A DNA stretch of 43,893 nucleotides from the IMG/VR virus record IMGVR_UViG_3300019763_000002, positions 1 to 43,893 of that record, one strand, 5' to 3'. Source of the stretch: a virus. The translations under genes were made by a program, and so were the position numbers. Of this stretch, positions 7,999 through 16,479 are shown in pieces (the first letter of the stretch is position 1; the number at the start of each line of letters is the position of its first letter). Under the pieces are notes generated by a model, which worked only from the letters and a program-made list of their open reading frames with translations, did not search any database and had not been told where the DNA came from.

Positions 7999-8360
7999 TC
8001 ATCCTCCAAACCATAACCAACAGGGAATTGTGATAGGTCGATGCAGGCTATTCTTTCAGCATTCGCATGAGTTTCTGCACTATCTCTTGTTTTGTATATC
8101 TCAACATAATTGTCATCATCTACATTAACAAAGCCACTCATCATTTCAGGAGCCATGAAGAGGTCTAGCTCACTACAATCATCGGAAGATATATAACACC
8201 CATCTTTAGTAAAAAAACGTATATCACCATCAACAACACAAGCTAACGGTGTTTTATAATTAATAGTATCGTTAAAATAAGTAACCTGTGTGGCATCTCT
8301 ACCACCTCTAGTTATAACCTTCGCACCATTTAGCGCTTTTTCTAAGTTGAATTTAATCAT
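7995..8360 (-). CDS. Hypothetical protein, 121 aa
   Basis: A soluble acidic protein. Residues 1-45 contain ALNGAKVITRGGRDATQVTY, the form of a common small beta domain in phage accessory proteins (a Gly-Arg-Asp turn between strands). No catalytic motif. The start is supported by AGGAG upstream, and the stop overlaps the next gene by ATGA-type coupling. Function unknown. Confidence 0.7.
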   Translation of the reverse strand: MIKFNLEKALNGAKVITRGGRDATQVTYFNDTINYKTPLACVVDGDIRFFTKDGCYISSDDCSELDLFMAPEMMSGFVNVDDDNYVEIYKTRDSAETHANAERIACIDLSQFPVGYGLEDE

Positions 8361-8375
8361 TGTTTACTCTCCTAT

Positions 8376-8417
8376 ACGCCATTCTAAGGCGTTTAAATGT
8401 TAAACCCTAAGTAGGGT
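8376..8417. repeat. Two adjacent intergenic hairpins
   Basis: ACCCTA-AG-TAGGGT (8404-8417) and ACGCC-N7-GGCGT (8376-8380 with 8388-8392) lie between the 68-aa gene and the 121-aa gene of the left operon. Neither has a clear U-tract in the minus direction, so these are more likely mRNA-stability or processing structures, or operators, than terminators. Confidence 0.5.
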
Positions 8418-8418
8418 G

Positions 8419-8625
8419 TTAAATATACCAAACAATAGCTGATATCGTTGTTTTGGTTCGGTAAACGTCACATGCAACCTTATCTCCGTAAACCGTGCCT
8501 TCATAACTCCAATATGAGTCGTTATTTGCTTTTAAATACTTAATTACACATTTATTGGCGAAATTGATCTGGTCTGTTGTCAACTTTTTGTTTTGATGCT
8601 TGCTTTTTCTTATTGATATTTTCAT
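8419..8625 (-). CDS. Small basic hypothetical protein, 68 aa
   Basis: The frame is open further upstream, but AGGAGG lies just before the ATG at 8625 and the longer version would overlap the previous gene heavily, so I take MKISIRKSKHQNKK as the start. The N-terminus is strongly basic. The rest is a small alpha/beta domain with several aromatic residues ending TISAIVWYI. No family recognised. It lies 13 bp after its upstream neighbour. Confidence 0.6.
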   Translation of the reverse strand: MKISIRKSKHQNKKLTTDQINFANKCVIKYLKANNDSYWSYEGTVYGDKVACDVYRTKTTISAIVWYI

Positions 8626-8638
8626 AAAACCTCCTAAT

Positions 8639-9214
8639 CTAAACAATATTCCTGTCAAATTCTTGCTCTTCATAAACACAAGTCCAATAAAGACCTCTGT
8701 TATTGTAGCTTTCAATTTCTTTTTTGTAGTGCTTGTTTGTTTTTGCTGTTCCTCCGCCAGTGACATAATTGTCATAATTTTGTTTAGAGTATAGTTCTAA
8801 TATGCGCTCTTTTGCTCCGTCAAGCATGTACTGCGCTAACTTAGGGTTTGCGCCTTTTTTTATTCTTGACCAATCAAGCTTTAAATCAACTAAAACATTG
8901 ACCATATTTGGCTGGTGTACTATAGAGCAACCATCGAGTGAATAATGCTCAAGTTCGCAACCAACATCTATACCAGTGTAAAATGTTAACTCTATCTCAA
9001 AATCACTTTCTTCCTGCTCTTTATAAATACTTATGTGATAACTGTAATTCAGCGCATCATGCTTTTCTTTGCAAAACCTAGAATTCCATCCGTAGTAATC
9101 TGTTAATGTTTTTTCATCTTCTAGCGCAAGCAATACTAATTTATCAATATGATTAAAATCTTCTTTTGATAATCGATCTATGCATTCTTCTCTAAAATCT
9201 TCGTATTTACTCAT
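8639..9214 (-). CDS. Hypothetical protein, 191 aa
   Basis: An acidic soluble protein. A helical N-terminus is followed by a beta-rich centre (ESDFEIELTFYTGIDVGC) and a basic C-terminal part containing GGGTAKTNKHYKK. The start has AGGAGGGG upstream at good spacing. I recognise no family. It belongs to the left minus-strand operon, presumably early, whose members look like host-takeover or anti-defence genes by size and position only. Confidence 0.7.
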   Translation of the reverse strand: MSKYEDFREECIDRLSKEDFNHIDKLVLLALEDEKTLTDYYGWNSRFCKEKHDALNYSYHISIYKEQEESDFEIELTFYTGIDVGCELEHYSLDGCSIVHQPNMVNVLVDLKLDWSRIKKGANPKLAQYMLDGAKERILELYSKQNYDNYVTGGGTAKTNKHYKKEIESYNNRGLYWTCVYEEQEFDRNIV

Positions 9215-9260
9215 CGTTATCCCCTCCTAATTTTAAATAATTATAGAACTAAAAATAATA

Positions 9261-9446
9261 CTATGTGGCCTGTCCATTAAACCTAACAGCATCTTTACGA
9301 ACTGCAACAAAGCTACCGTCTTTTAATTCTTCAACTTCAACACCTTTATAAACCATGTTGTTGAGTTGAAAAATACTTATACCAGCCTGTTCAGCTATAG
9401 CGGCACGATTGCCGCCTAACTTTTTAATCATGTCGATTGTTTTCAT
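9261..9446 (-). CDS. Small HTH-like protein, 61 aa
   Basis: The first 35 residues (MIKKLGGNRAAIAEQAGIS followed by IFQLNNMVYKG) have the spacing of a YdaS/Cro-type helix-turn-helix: a Gly turn, then a recognition helix. The C-terminal part is a short beta hairpin. It could regulate the control region around 10100-10640. It overlaps the end of the upstream gene by 23 bp. The assignment rests on pattern only. Confidence 0.55.
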   Translation of the reverse strand: MKTIDMIKKLGGNRAAIAEQAGISIFQLNNMVYKGVEVEELKDGSFVAVRKDAVRFNGQAT

Positions 9447-9837
9447 AAATAGATCGAGCCTCTTTTATATGTTCTTCTTGTAAATAAAATTTTCCATAAC
9501 CAAAATCAACACCTATGTGAGATACTGCTTTAACTATTGATAGCATTCTATCTCGTTCGGTTGGCTTACCTTGAACCAAATCATGCACTTTATTCAAGAG
9601 TGGCGCTGGTAACTCCGCTTGATACTTATCCAATAAAAACAGTAAATCTTTGACCTTTTTTGTTTCTGTAGCTTTTACGTTTATCGTTATGTTGCCTTTT
9701 GCCATGTTGTGATCCTCGTAATAATCTCTTAAAAGATACCCGTTAACGCCATTAAGTCCACAAAGCAAAATGGCTTCGCAGTCTTCTGTTAGATGGGCGC
9801 GACCATATCCATCAACACCCCATGTGTACTCGCTCAA
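9424..9837 (-). CDS. Hypothetical protein, 137 aa
   Basis: No recognised domain. The N-terminus (WGVDGYGRAHLTEDCEAILL) looks beta-rich and the remainder helical, with an EERA-like repeat of charges at the end. It is the second gene of the left operon, 1 bp after the 82-aa gene, and its 3' end overlaps the HTH-like gene. Function unknown. Confidence 0.7.
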   Translation of the reverse strand: MSEYTWGVDGYGRAHLTEDCEAILLCGLNGVNGYLLRDYYEDHNMAKGNITINVKATETKKVKDLLFLLDKYQAELPAPLLNKVHDLVQGKPTERDRMLSIVKAVSHIGVDFGYGKFYLQEEHIKEARSIYENNRHD

Positions 9838-9838
9838 A

Positions 9839-10087
9839 CTATGCTGCTATTAAAAATTTGAAATAATTATCATTTATTTCGCACACTTTAGAATAAACCT
9901 TCTTCCCGCTATCTGTCATTCTAGAACTGAAAGCAATATTAACAAGGTGCTTTCTTATTTCGTCTTCTGTTTCTATTTGGTTGTGCTCATCAATTAAATT
10001 ATTTAAGCTAACCGCTTCACATAAATCCATTGCGCTCATCTCTAGTACTTCCATCATTTCGTTAATCGCTTTAGTTAATCTAGTCAT
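9839..10087 (-). CDS. Hypothetical helical protein, 82 aa
   Basis: First gene of the left minus-strand operon, about 45 nt downstream of the predicted start of the promoter at 10139-10167. The protein is helical and acidic (INEMMEVLEMSAMDLCEAVS), without Cys-rich, membrane or HTH features I can defend. First place behind a near-consensus sigma70 promoter suggests expression right after infection. Confidence 0.7.
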   Translation of the reverse strand: MTRLTKAINEMMEVLEMSAMDLCEAVSLNNLIDEHNQIETEDEIRKHLVNIAFSSRMTDSGKKVYSKVCEINDNYFKFLIAA

Positions 10088-10138
10088 AATCTTCTCACTT
10101 TGTTTATTGTTTCGGGCTATTCCCTAACTCTTGAAACT

Positions 10139-10167
10139 ATTATAATACGTGAGTTATGATAATACAA
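10139..10167 (-). promoter_or_regulatory. Sigma70-type promoter of the left operon
   Basis: On the minus strand, TTGTAT (plus coordinates 10162-10167), exactly 17 bp, then a perfect TATAAT (10139-10144), giving a start near 10132. It has no copy of the AACTGGTC palindrome, so this operon appears to use plain host sigma70 signals, unlike the plus-strand islands. Confidence 0.7.
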
Positions 10168-10349
10168 GGGTTATTTTGAAATAAATGTAAAATAATTTCG
10201 GGTATTTTCGGGTAAATCGCCCCTATTTTTAAACATTTGTTTTTATTGGTCTTTTTGTGTTTAATTGAAGTTTTGGGTAAATTTGGGGTTTTCATTTACC
10301 CAGTCTACATCCTTTATTCTATATAGTAATCTTATATGTTTTGGGTAAA

Positions 10350-10389
<40 letters not shown>

Positions 10390-10412
10390 CAAAATTTATA
10401 TACATATAAGAG

Positions 10413-10424
10413 GTGTGATCACAC
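10413..10424. promoter_or_regulatory. 12-bp perfect palindrome, possible operator
   Basis: GTGTGATCACAC is a perfect palindrome in the middle of the control region. It contains TGTGATCACA but lacks the 6-bp centre of a CRP site, so it is more likely an operator for a small phage HTH protein, such as those encoded at 10639 or 9446. No evidence beyond symmetry. Confidence 0.4.
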
Positions 10425-10638
10425 ATACATATATACACGTACAGCAAAAAACCTCCCCAATTTACCCAAAATAGCAAAAATCCTTTATATACCGTGGTCT
10501 AGGCGTTGGGTAAATGCGCTCCCCAAAGCTTACCCAAAACCGAAATATTTACCCAAAATTGAGCTTTTATCATTTACAGTGTTTACATTTGTTTATATTG
10601 TTTGTTACTATTACCTTATAATTAAAAGAGGAATTAAC

Positions 10639-10869
10639 ATGAATATTCAAGAACAACAAAAATCAGCACTCGGTATTTTATGGCGAACATTTGAATTTAA
10701 TAAGTCAATGTTAGCGAAGGAGTTAGGTGTTAGCCGTCAAACTGTTAACAATTGGTTTTCTCGTGGAAGAATAAGTGCAACATATGCGATCATTGCCAGC
10801 GAGCATAAGAAAGTAAAAATAACAAAAGAGGAAATGCGCCCAGACGTCAAAGAATGGTTTGGAGTTTAA
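10639..10869 (+). CDS. Cro/YdaS-like HTH regulator, 76 aa
   Basis: I take the ATG at 10639 (GAGGAA upstream) rather than the earlier in-frame start. Residues 23-45 (MLAKELGVSRQTVNNWFSRG) form a clear helix-turn-helix, and the C-terminus KKVKITKEEMRPDVKEWFG is the typical end of Cro/YdaS-type proteins. It is the first gene of the replication operon and lies beside the iteron/palindrome region. It probably controls this divergent region, and may repress its own operon. There is no CI partner, so it need not mean lysogeny. Confidence 0.8.
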   Translation: MNIQEQQKSALGILWRTFEFNKSMLAKELGVSRQTVNNWFSRGRISATYAIIASEHKKVKITKEEMRPDVKEWFGV

Positions 10870-10872
10870 TCT

Positions 10873-12390
10873 ATGTCTGATATTACTAGCTTACAAAAAC
10901 ATAGGTTAATGCAATCGGGGTTTAATGAGATGGAAATAGGATCGGGATTTGATAGCCACCCAGAGCCAAAAGAGCTAATAAAAAATGATGCTGTAAATTT
11001 AAACTTAGTTGATTTTGAAAGTAATGATTTACTCACTATGTCGGTTGTTGATTTATGTAATAGTGTACAGTTTCCATATGCAACAGCTTATATGCACGGT
11101 TTAGGCGTTATTAGTTGCGCGATGAATAAAAGCTTTAGTGTTGAATTGTTTGGCTCTGAGATGCCAGTAGCGCTTTATGTTGTTACGAGTCAGCCACCAT
11201 CAACGGGCAAAAGCGCGATTAATAGTTATTTTACCTCTCCGTTTCGATTAGAAATGAATGAGTTAAACGAGAAAAACAAACCTATTAGAGGCGCAATTTT
11301 TGAGCGCATAAAATCACTTAGTAAAGCGTTAAAAGAAGCATCAAGCCAAGACGAGGTTGACGCGCTTTGTGGTGATTTAGCAGAGGCAGAAAGTGAACTA
11401 TTAAATATTCCAATATGGAAAGCAATTCTGACCAACGCAACGCCAGAATCAATGGAGAAGATAGCATTCAACCAAAAAGGAATATTCAACATTATATCTG
11501 ATGAAGCTGGGGCAATTAATAGTTCGCTTGGGTTATCTTATGGTGAAAAGGGGCGACCAAGTAATTCTGATATGGTGCTACAGGGTTGGGACGGTAACTA
11601 TTTTAGCTCTGCACGTATAACGCGGGATTCTAACGACGGCATTGTTAAAGGTGGTTTTTCTGTTATCGCCCAGGATGAAACAATTACCGCAATACTAGAG
11701 CAGGGGCAGCGCGGTAATGGTGTAAGTGAGCGTTTTTTGTTGTGTATGGAGCAAAATCTTTTAGGCACTCGAGACCTGCTGAATTACAAAAAGCAGGATT
11801 TTAAACTTAAACAACGCTATGCAAAATTAATACACAATATAGTACATAGTGATGATATTGTTTTAAAAGTTAATGATGATGCCATGGTGTTTTTAAAACA
11901 AAAAGCGCAAGACTTAGAACCGCACTTAGCAGATTTAGGCAAGTATAGTGATTCAATGTTGCGCGGTTTTATTGGGAAAATGGTTAAGCATGTCGTTAAG
12001 ATTGCAAGCGTTATTCATGCTGTTGATAATTTTGAGGTGTCTATAGGTAGTGTAAATATTACAAAAAGTACAACAAAACGCGCTTATGAAATATTCACTG
12101 AGCTAACAAAACTTTATATACAAGCTGCAGAGGATAAAGGAATAACAGGCGATAACGCGCAACTTGAAGCATTAAGATCGTACATGCAACGATGTATAGC
12201 GAAAGGGCAATATATTATTAAAGTAAGTCAGTTGCTTGATAATGTTAAAAAGCAAATGTGCTTTTCACGCCAGCAAAAACTAACGAGTCATTTTAGGGGT
12301 AATATAATGCCTAAAATGTCGAAAATGTATTGGTGTGATTATGACCCAATAAAGGGAATTAATTATATAAGGATTAACCCTAAGTTATGA
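10873..12390 (+). CDS. DUF3987-type ATPase/helicase
   Basis: 505 aa, matching the form of DUF3987 proteins, which act as replicative helicase-like ATPases in phages and mobile elements. The Walker A variant QPPSTGKS is at residues 107-114, a helical insertion at 140-178, the Walker B segment GIFNIISDEAG near 203-213, and the family's GGNG-like turn as EQGQRGNGVSERFL. The C-terminal 150 residues are helical and probably bind DNA. It overlaps the primase gene by 4 bp, so helicase and primase are coupled. Confidence 0.8.
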   Translation: MSDITSLQKHRLMQSGFNEMEIGSGFDSHPEPKELIKNDAVNLNLVDFESNDLLTMSVVDLCNSVQFPYATAYMHGLGVISCAMNKSFSVELFGSEMPVALYVVTSQPPSTGKSAINSYFTSPFRLEMNELNEKNKPIRGAIFERIKSLSKALKEASSQDEVDALCGDLAEAESELLNIPIWKAILTNATPESMEKIAFNQKGIFNIISDEAGAINSSLGLSYGEKGRPSNSDMVLQGWDGNYFSSARITRDSNDGIVKGGFSVIAQDETITAILEQGQRGNGVSERFLLCMEQNLLGTRDLLNYKKQDFKLKQRYAKLIHNIVHSDDIVLKVNDDAMVFLKQKAQDLEPHLADLGKYSDSMLRGFIGKMVKHVVKIASVIHAVDNFEVSIGSVNITKSTTKRAYEIFTELTKLYIQAAEDKGITGDNAQLEALRSYMQRCIAKGQYIIKVSQLLDNVKKQMCFSRQQKLTSHFRGNIMPKMSKMYWCDYDPIKGINYIRINPKL

Positions 12391-13145
12391 TAGATGTTGA
12401 GCAATTAAAGTCATCATTAAACATTGTTGATGTCATAGATAATTATGTGCCACTTAAAAAAGCTGGCAAAAATTACACTGCTTGCTGCCCGTTTCATGGT
12501 GAAAAAACACCAAGCTTTACAGTTGATGAGAATAAACAGTTTTATCATTGTTTTGGTTGTGGAGCACATGGTGACGCTATTGGTTTTATTCAAGATTACT
12601 TTAATATGGAGTTTATCGAAGCTGTAAAGATGCTAGGAGGTGAAAGCGATAAAATACCAGTCGATAAGGTTAGGCAGAATATAACACGATCTAAAATACG
12701 ATTACCGCTTAACAAAGATCCGCACAATGCAAATGATGTTGATAAATTTTTATCGCGCTGTGAATTAATGAGCGGTCACTATTTTTATAATCAATGGCAA
12801 GTACTGCGACTAACTGACATTAATAAAAACAACATATCAATTGCGCTTTATGACGGGTTTGAAATTAAATTTTTTAACAAGGAGTTTTTGTATGGTAGTT
12901 GTCATATTTTTGGAGATTTAAGCGACAAAGAAATTATTTTATGTGAAACATACAAAGACGCTTTAAAAGCTAGGGCTGCTATGAATAAAACATGTGTATG
13001 TTTTTTTAATGATAAAAATTTATTTTTTATTGCTAGTCAATTAAAAGATAAAAAGTTAATGGTCATTAGTAATTCGCAAGAATGTGATCACAAAGCTGAT
13101 GATTTAAATTTAATTTATGGGAGATTTAAGGAATGTATGAACTAA
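12387..13145 (+). CDS. CHC2 zinc-finger primase with degenerate Toprim
   Basis: 252 aa. The N-terminus is a DnaG-like CHC2 zinc finger: CPFHGEKTPSF and FYHCFGCGAHGD give ligands Cys34, His37, Cys55 and Cys58. The second half looks like a reduced Toprim domain: IILCETYKDALKAR supplies the Glu motif, but the expected DxD strand reads VISNSQECDHKADDL, with the first Asp missing. It may still synthesise primers using the later acidic residues, or may mainly recognise template. At about half the size of DnaG it lacks a helicase-binding tail. It overlaps both neighbours. Confidence 0.8.
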   Translation: MIDVEQLKSSLNIVDVIDNYVPLKKAGKNYTACCPFHGEKTPSFTVDENKQFYHCFGCGAHGDAIGFIQDYFNMEFIEAVKMLGGESDKIPVDKVRQNITRSKIRLPLNKDPHNANDVDKFLSRCELMSGHYFYNQWQVLRLTDINKNNISIALYDGFEIKFFNKEFLYGSCHIFGDLSDKEIILCETYKDALKARAAMNKTCVCFFNDKNLFFIASQLKDKKLMVISNSQECDHKADDLNLIYGRFKECMN

Positions 13146-14911
13146 GAGATTACCAACAAAAGGCACACGACGCGACAATCGAACATTGCAAAAACAGCAA
13201 AGAACCAGCTTTTATTGGTTGCACGGTTGGTGGCGGTAAAACTGTATTAATTGCTGCAATAGCTAAACACGTTTCAGAAAAAGGTGGCAAGGTTTTAGTT
13301 TTGGCTAGACAGGGAGAATTGGTTGAACAAGGCAGTTTAACTGGCTGGGAGTGTGGAATAAAAAACAGCGTATACAGCGCTAGTTTAAATAAAAAATCAA
13401 CATACTACCCTGTCATATATGGCACAGAGGGTACAGTTCAGCGATCGCTTGAAACAACATTTAATGATTTTAAATTTAGTGTGATATTAGTTGATGAATG
13501 CCACCATTTGGACCCGTTAGACTGCTTACAAGATGAGCCAGAAAGCCAGTACGGGAAAATAATAAAACACTTTCGCACACTAAACCATAATTTGCGTGTA
13601 ATTGGCTATACAGGCTCACCTTATCGAGGTAAGGATTCTATATTAGGCGAATTCTGGAAAAAACAATTGTCAGATGTAAGCACCTTTGAATTGATAAACA
13701 AAGGCTTTTTGGTTCCACCTGTTTTTGGATTTGGCGATGATGAACATGCTTATGATTTATCTGCTTTCAATAAAAAAGATGAAACAGAGGATTATACGCA
13801 AAAAGAATTACAGGCTATGGGCAGAGCTATAACCAAAGAAAAAGATAAAACACAGATGATCATGGAAGAAGTCATTGAACGAACCAAAGACAAATTAGGC
13901 GTTATGATAACTTGCGCAAGCAAAAAACACTGCGAACAAGTCGCTGAATGCTTACCTGATGGGACGTGGGGCATAGTTACTGATTCAACAAACACAAAAG
14001 AAAGACGAAAAATACTTTTAGATATAAAAACAGGTAAACGTAAATTTGTAATTCAAATTGGATGTTTAACAACTGGTATTGATTTAAGTCTTTTACAGGT
14101 TTCTGTGATTTTAAGAAAAATCGGCTCTTTATCTCTTTTAATTCAATTGATGGGTAGGGTTTTTCGCACATTAAAACCGCACGAAATAGACGCTGGACTA
14201 GTTAAAGATGAAGCTTTAATTCTCGATTATACTGACACTATGATGTCATTTGGCGACATATTCGACGATCCAATTGTCGGCCAAGCAATAGCGCAAAAAG
14301 CAAAACAAAAAGATGCTGTTTTAGAGTGTCCAGCGTGTAGTACATATAATAGTGAATATGCGGTTAGATGTTGCGGAACTGATTTAAATAGCACTGACGG
14401 ACGTTGTGAATATTTCTTTAAATATAATGAGTGTAAAAACTGTGGTGCAAAAAACGCGCCAACATCAAAAAGCTGTCGTAATTGTGATGCTGTAATGATT
14501 GATCCAAATAGCGCTTTAGTACACAAAGCTTATACTGATGCAGATTATAAAAGCGTTAAACAAATGACATTTACCACAACTAAAAACGGTAAATTAAAAA
14601 TAACCTACGATTTGGATAGTACATATTTTAAAGACGGCGAAGAATTTCCAGAATTTGCGGTCGAGATGTTTGCAATAGGTGGTGATGTGCAACAATACGA
14701 ACGCGCTAGATGGTTTAAATTTGTCGATCAACATATCAACGGGCGCGAGTTTAAACGCAAGGCAGCGGCGTTTAGAAGCGTACAGGACGTTATAACAATG
14801 AAAGCTATGTTTGATAAGCCGACAGAAATAACGCACCGCAAAAATGACAAAGGCTTTAGTATAATATCGCGTAAAAAGTTTAATAGTGGGAGAGAGGCGT
14901 TTAGTAGTTAA
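13133..14911 (+). CDS. SF2 DNA helicase with zinc ribbons
   Basis: 592 aa. Superfamily 2 motifs in order: Q-like LRDYQQKA at the start, Walker A GCTVGGGKT (29-37), DECH box (121-124), GYTGSPYRG (motif III), and QLMGRVFRT (motif VI). A cysteine-rich region of about 60 residues follows, with CPAC and CKNCGAKNAPTSKSCRNC, two probable zinc ribbons that contact DNA. The C-terminal 140 residues are unassigned. It resembles phage UvsW/RadD-type helicases used in replication and recombination. Its stop codon lies inside the next promoter's operator. Confidence 0.85.
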   Translation: MYELRDYQQKAHDATIEHCKNSKEPAFIGCTVGGGKTVLIAAIAKHVSEKGGKVLVLARQGELVEQGSLTGWECGIKNSVYSASLNKKSTYYPVIYGTEGTVQRSLETTFNDFKFSVILVDECHHLDPLDCLQDEPESQYGKIIKHFRTLNHNLRVIGYTGSPYRGKDSILGEFWKKQLSDVSTFELINKGFLVPPVFGFGDDEHAYDLSAFNKKDETEDYTQKELQAMGRAITKEKDKTQMIMEEVIERTKDKLGVMITCASKKHCEQVAECLPDGTWGIVTDSTNTKERRKILLDIKTGKRKFVIQIGCLTTGIDLSLLQVSVILRKIGSLSLLIQLMGRVFRTLKPHEIDAGLVKDEALILDYTDTMMSFGDIFDDPIVGQAIAQKAKQKDAVLECPACSTYNSEYAVRCCGTDLNSTDGRCEYFFKYNECKNCGAKNAPTSKSCRNCDAVMIDPNSALVHKAYTDADYKSVKQMTFTTTKNGKLKITYDLDSTYFKDGEEFPEFAVEMFAIGGDVQQYERARWFKFVDQHINGREFKRKAAAFRSVQDVITMKAMFDKPTEITHRKNDKGFSIISRKKFNSGREAFSS

Positions 14912-14949
14912 CTGGTCGGAGCAGTTAATTTAAAATAGTGTGTTAGTAT
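14910..14949 (+). promoter_or_regulatory. FadR-like operator/promoter module, copy P2
   Basis: Operator AACTGGTCGGAGCAGTT (14910-14926), 17 bp, TGT and the -10 TAGTAT (14944-14949). The predicted start is 14956, one base before the tRNA-like element. The operator overlaps the helicase stop codon. It gives the recombination genes (exonuclease, SSB, resolvase) their own promoter inside the replication block. Confidence 0.8.
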
Positions 14950-14956
14950 TTGTTTT

Positions 14957-15032
14957 GTGTCGGTGGCGCAATAGAGTAGACGCGATTGGTAGCTCCAATA
15001 TGTTCTAGGTTCGAATCCTAGTCGGCACACCA
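14957..15032 (+). tRNA. tRNA-like element, 76 nt with encoded CCA
   Basis: The seven-pair acceptor GTGTCGG/TCGGCAC (two G-U pairs), the T-arm CTAGG-TTCGAAT-CCTAG, a discriminator A and an encoded CCA are all clear, and the total length is exactly 76. The D-arm is weak: a 3-bp GCG/CGC stem with a 12-nt loop lacking the GG pair. The anticodon arm ATTGG/CCAAT closes on only five bases, TAGCT. If its last pair opens, the loop is GTAGCTC with U33 in place and anticodon AGC (Ala), but U37 is abnormal. It may be a degenerate tRNA or a tRNA mimic. Confidence 0.6.
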
Positions 15033-15051
15033 TTTTTACTAAGGAATAATT

Positions 15052-15891
15052 ATGATAAAAAACATATCAATGCAAGAATATCGCGAAAATGAAGCGCTTT
15101 CTAATCACGAATTGCAAATATTTAAAAACAATCCAAGTAGCTATATTTGGAATAAAAAAGCGCCAAGCGATCCAAATAAAACAGGAACCAGTGATTTAGG
15201 CACAGCCTTACATGCTAAACTATTAGAGCCTGAAACATACGACGATTTAATTATTGTCGCTGATGTTAAGGGCCGTAGCACTGTAGCATTTAGCAAATTG
15301 CAAATTGAAAACCCCGAAAACATTGTGTTAACTGAAATTGAAGCCGAGCAAGTTAGAATTATGGCAGACTCAGCAGGTCACGACCCAATGTTTAAAGCAA
15401 TTCTAGACTGTGACGGGCAAGCAGAAGCGAGTGTTTTTGTAATAGACCCTAACACTGGCTTAAAACTTAAAATACGCCCTGACAAGGTTTTATACGGCTT
15501 TTTAGGTCAGTCTGTAACATTAGCAGACGTAAAAACCACATCAAACATTGATGATTGGCGCAATACTGCAAAATGGAAAAATCCGTTATTTACGTTTGGT
15601 TATGGATTTACAGCGGCATATTATTTGTATGTTGGTTCAATTCACTTTGACACAGAGTTAACAGAATATTTATTCCCGATTGTACAAACTAGCTCATGCT
15701 TAGGTAAGTATCCTGTATCAGTGTTTAAAATCACTAAGCAAGAATTAATCGAGATGGGATTTTGGTATGAAATGCTAGAAACGTTGCAATACTTTGCACA
15801 CTGTAAAGCTGAAAATGAATTTACGACGTTTGAATATTTTCCTAATTTTGGAAATTACGACGATGAAATTATAATTAATGATGTGGAGTAA
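15052..15891 (+). CDS. RecE/YqaJ-type PD-(D/E)XK exonuclease
   Basis: 279 aa. LSNHELQIFKNNPSSY followed by GTALHAKLLEP is the N-terminal signature of DUF3799/RecE-type 5'-3' exonucleases. The active site can be read as His54, Glu125, Asp144 (KIRPD) and Asp159-x-Lys161 (LADVKTT), with the trailing FGYGFTAAYYLYV helix. It would resect double-stranded ends for single-strand annealing. No RecT/Beta protein is recognised beside it; the next gene could supply a partner. Start chosen at the ATG with AAGGA upstream. Confidence 0.85.
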   Translation: MIKNISMQEYRENEALSNHELQIFKNNPSSYIWNKKAPSDPNKTGTSDLGTALHAKLLEPETYDDLIIVADVKGRSTVAFSKLQIENPENIVLTEIEAEQVRIMADSAGHDPMFKAILDCDGQAEASVFVIDPNTGLKLKIRPDKVLYGFLGQSVTLADVKTTSNIDDWRNTAKWKNPLFTFGYGFTAAYYLYVGSIHFDTELTEYLFPIVQTSSCLGKYPVSVFKITKQELIEMGFWYEMLETLQYFAHCKAENEFTTFEYFPNFGNYDDEIIINDVE

Positions 15892-15895
15892 AAAA

Positions 15896-16477
15896 ATGGA
15901 TATATCAGATTTAAGTGATACTATTATAGCAAAATCAGACCAGTTAAATGCAGAAGATTTAATAACTGGCGATAGAGTTTTAAAAGTAACAAATGTTGTT
16001 CGTTATAGCCATAATGGCGAGCAAAGTTTTTATTTAAATTATGACGGTGATGATGGCCGCCCTTACAAGCCATGTTTGACTATGCGTAGAATGATACAAG
16101 CTTTGTGGGGCAAAGATGGTAGGAGTTATATTAATGGGCTTATACAGGTTTACCTTGATCCTGATGTTGATTATGGGAAGCAAAAGGGCTGTGGCGGCAT
16201 AAGAATTAACGGTGTATCTGGAATAGACTCACCAAAAGATGTTACTTTGACAGTTCGTAGAGGCATTAAAAAAACCTATCGAGTAAATCAGCTGCAATTA
16301 GCAGAAAAGCCACCCTATCCAGAAGATAAATTCAACGCTGGTTTTGAAGCAATGAAAGCGCAAATACAAAACGGTAAAATGACAACAGAGCAAGTTATTA
16401 ATCGTTGTGAAGCTAGCGGCAAGCTAAGCGAACAACAAAGACAAATGATTCGAGAATTAGACGAGAGTGAGGGTTAG
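15896..16477 (+). CDS. Recombination-operon protein, 193 aa
   Basis: The frame is open from 15878, but GGAG eight bases before the ATG at 15896 favours the start MDISDLSDT. About residues 30-130 look beta-rich and OB-like ([20 protein letters not shown]), with [12 protein letters not shown] and a Gly-rich turn. The C-terminal 60 residues are helical ([20 protein letters not shown]). Between an exonuclease and SSB it may act as the annealing or loading partner, but it does not look like RecT, Beta or Erf. I do not recognise the family. Confidence 0.75.
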   Translation: MDISDLSDTIIAKSDQLNAEDLITGDRVLKVTNVVRYSHNGEQSFYLNYDGDDGRPYKPCLTMRRMIQALWGKDGRSYINGLIQVYLDPDVDYGKQKGCGGIRINGVSGIDSPKDVTLTVRRGIKKTYRVNQLQLAEKPPYPEDKFNAGFEAMKAQIQNGKMTTEQVINRCEASGKLSEQQRQMIRELDESEG

Positions 16478-16479
16478 AA

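Noticed and set aside
10413-10424. CRP binding site at GTGTGATCACAC
   Set aside because: CRP needs six bases between TGTGA and TCACA; here the halves are fused.
10639-10869. HTH protein as a lysogeny repressor
   Set aside because: Short Cro/YdaS type without a CI partner or integrase; a replication or early-operon regulator is simpler.
14957-15032. tRNA element as a phage attachment site (attP)
   Set aside because: No integrase or excisionase gene is present, and the element is whole with its own promoter rather than a 3' fragment.
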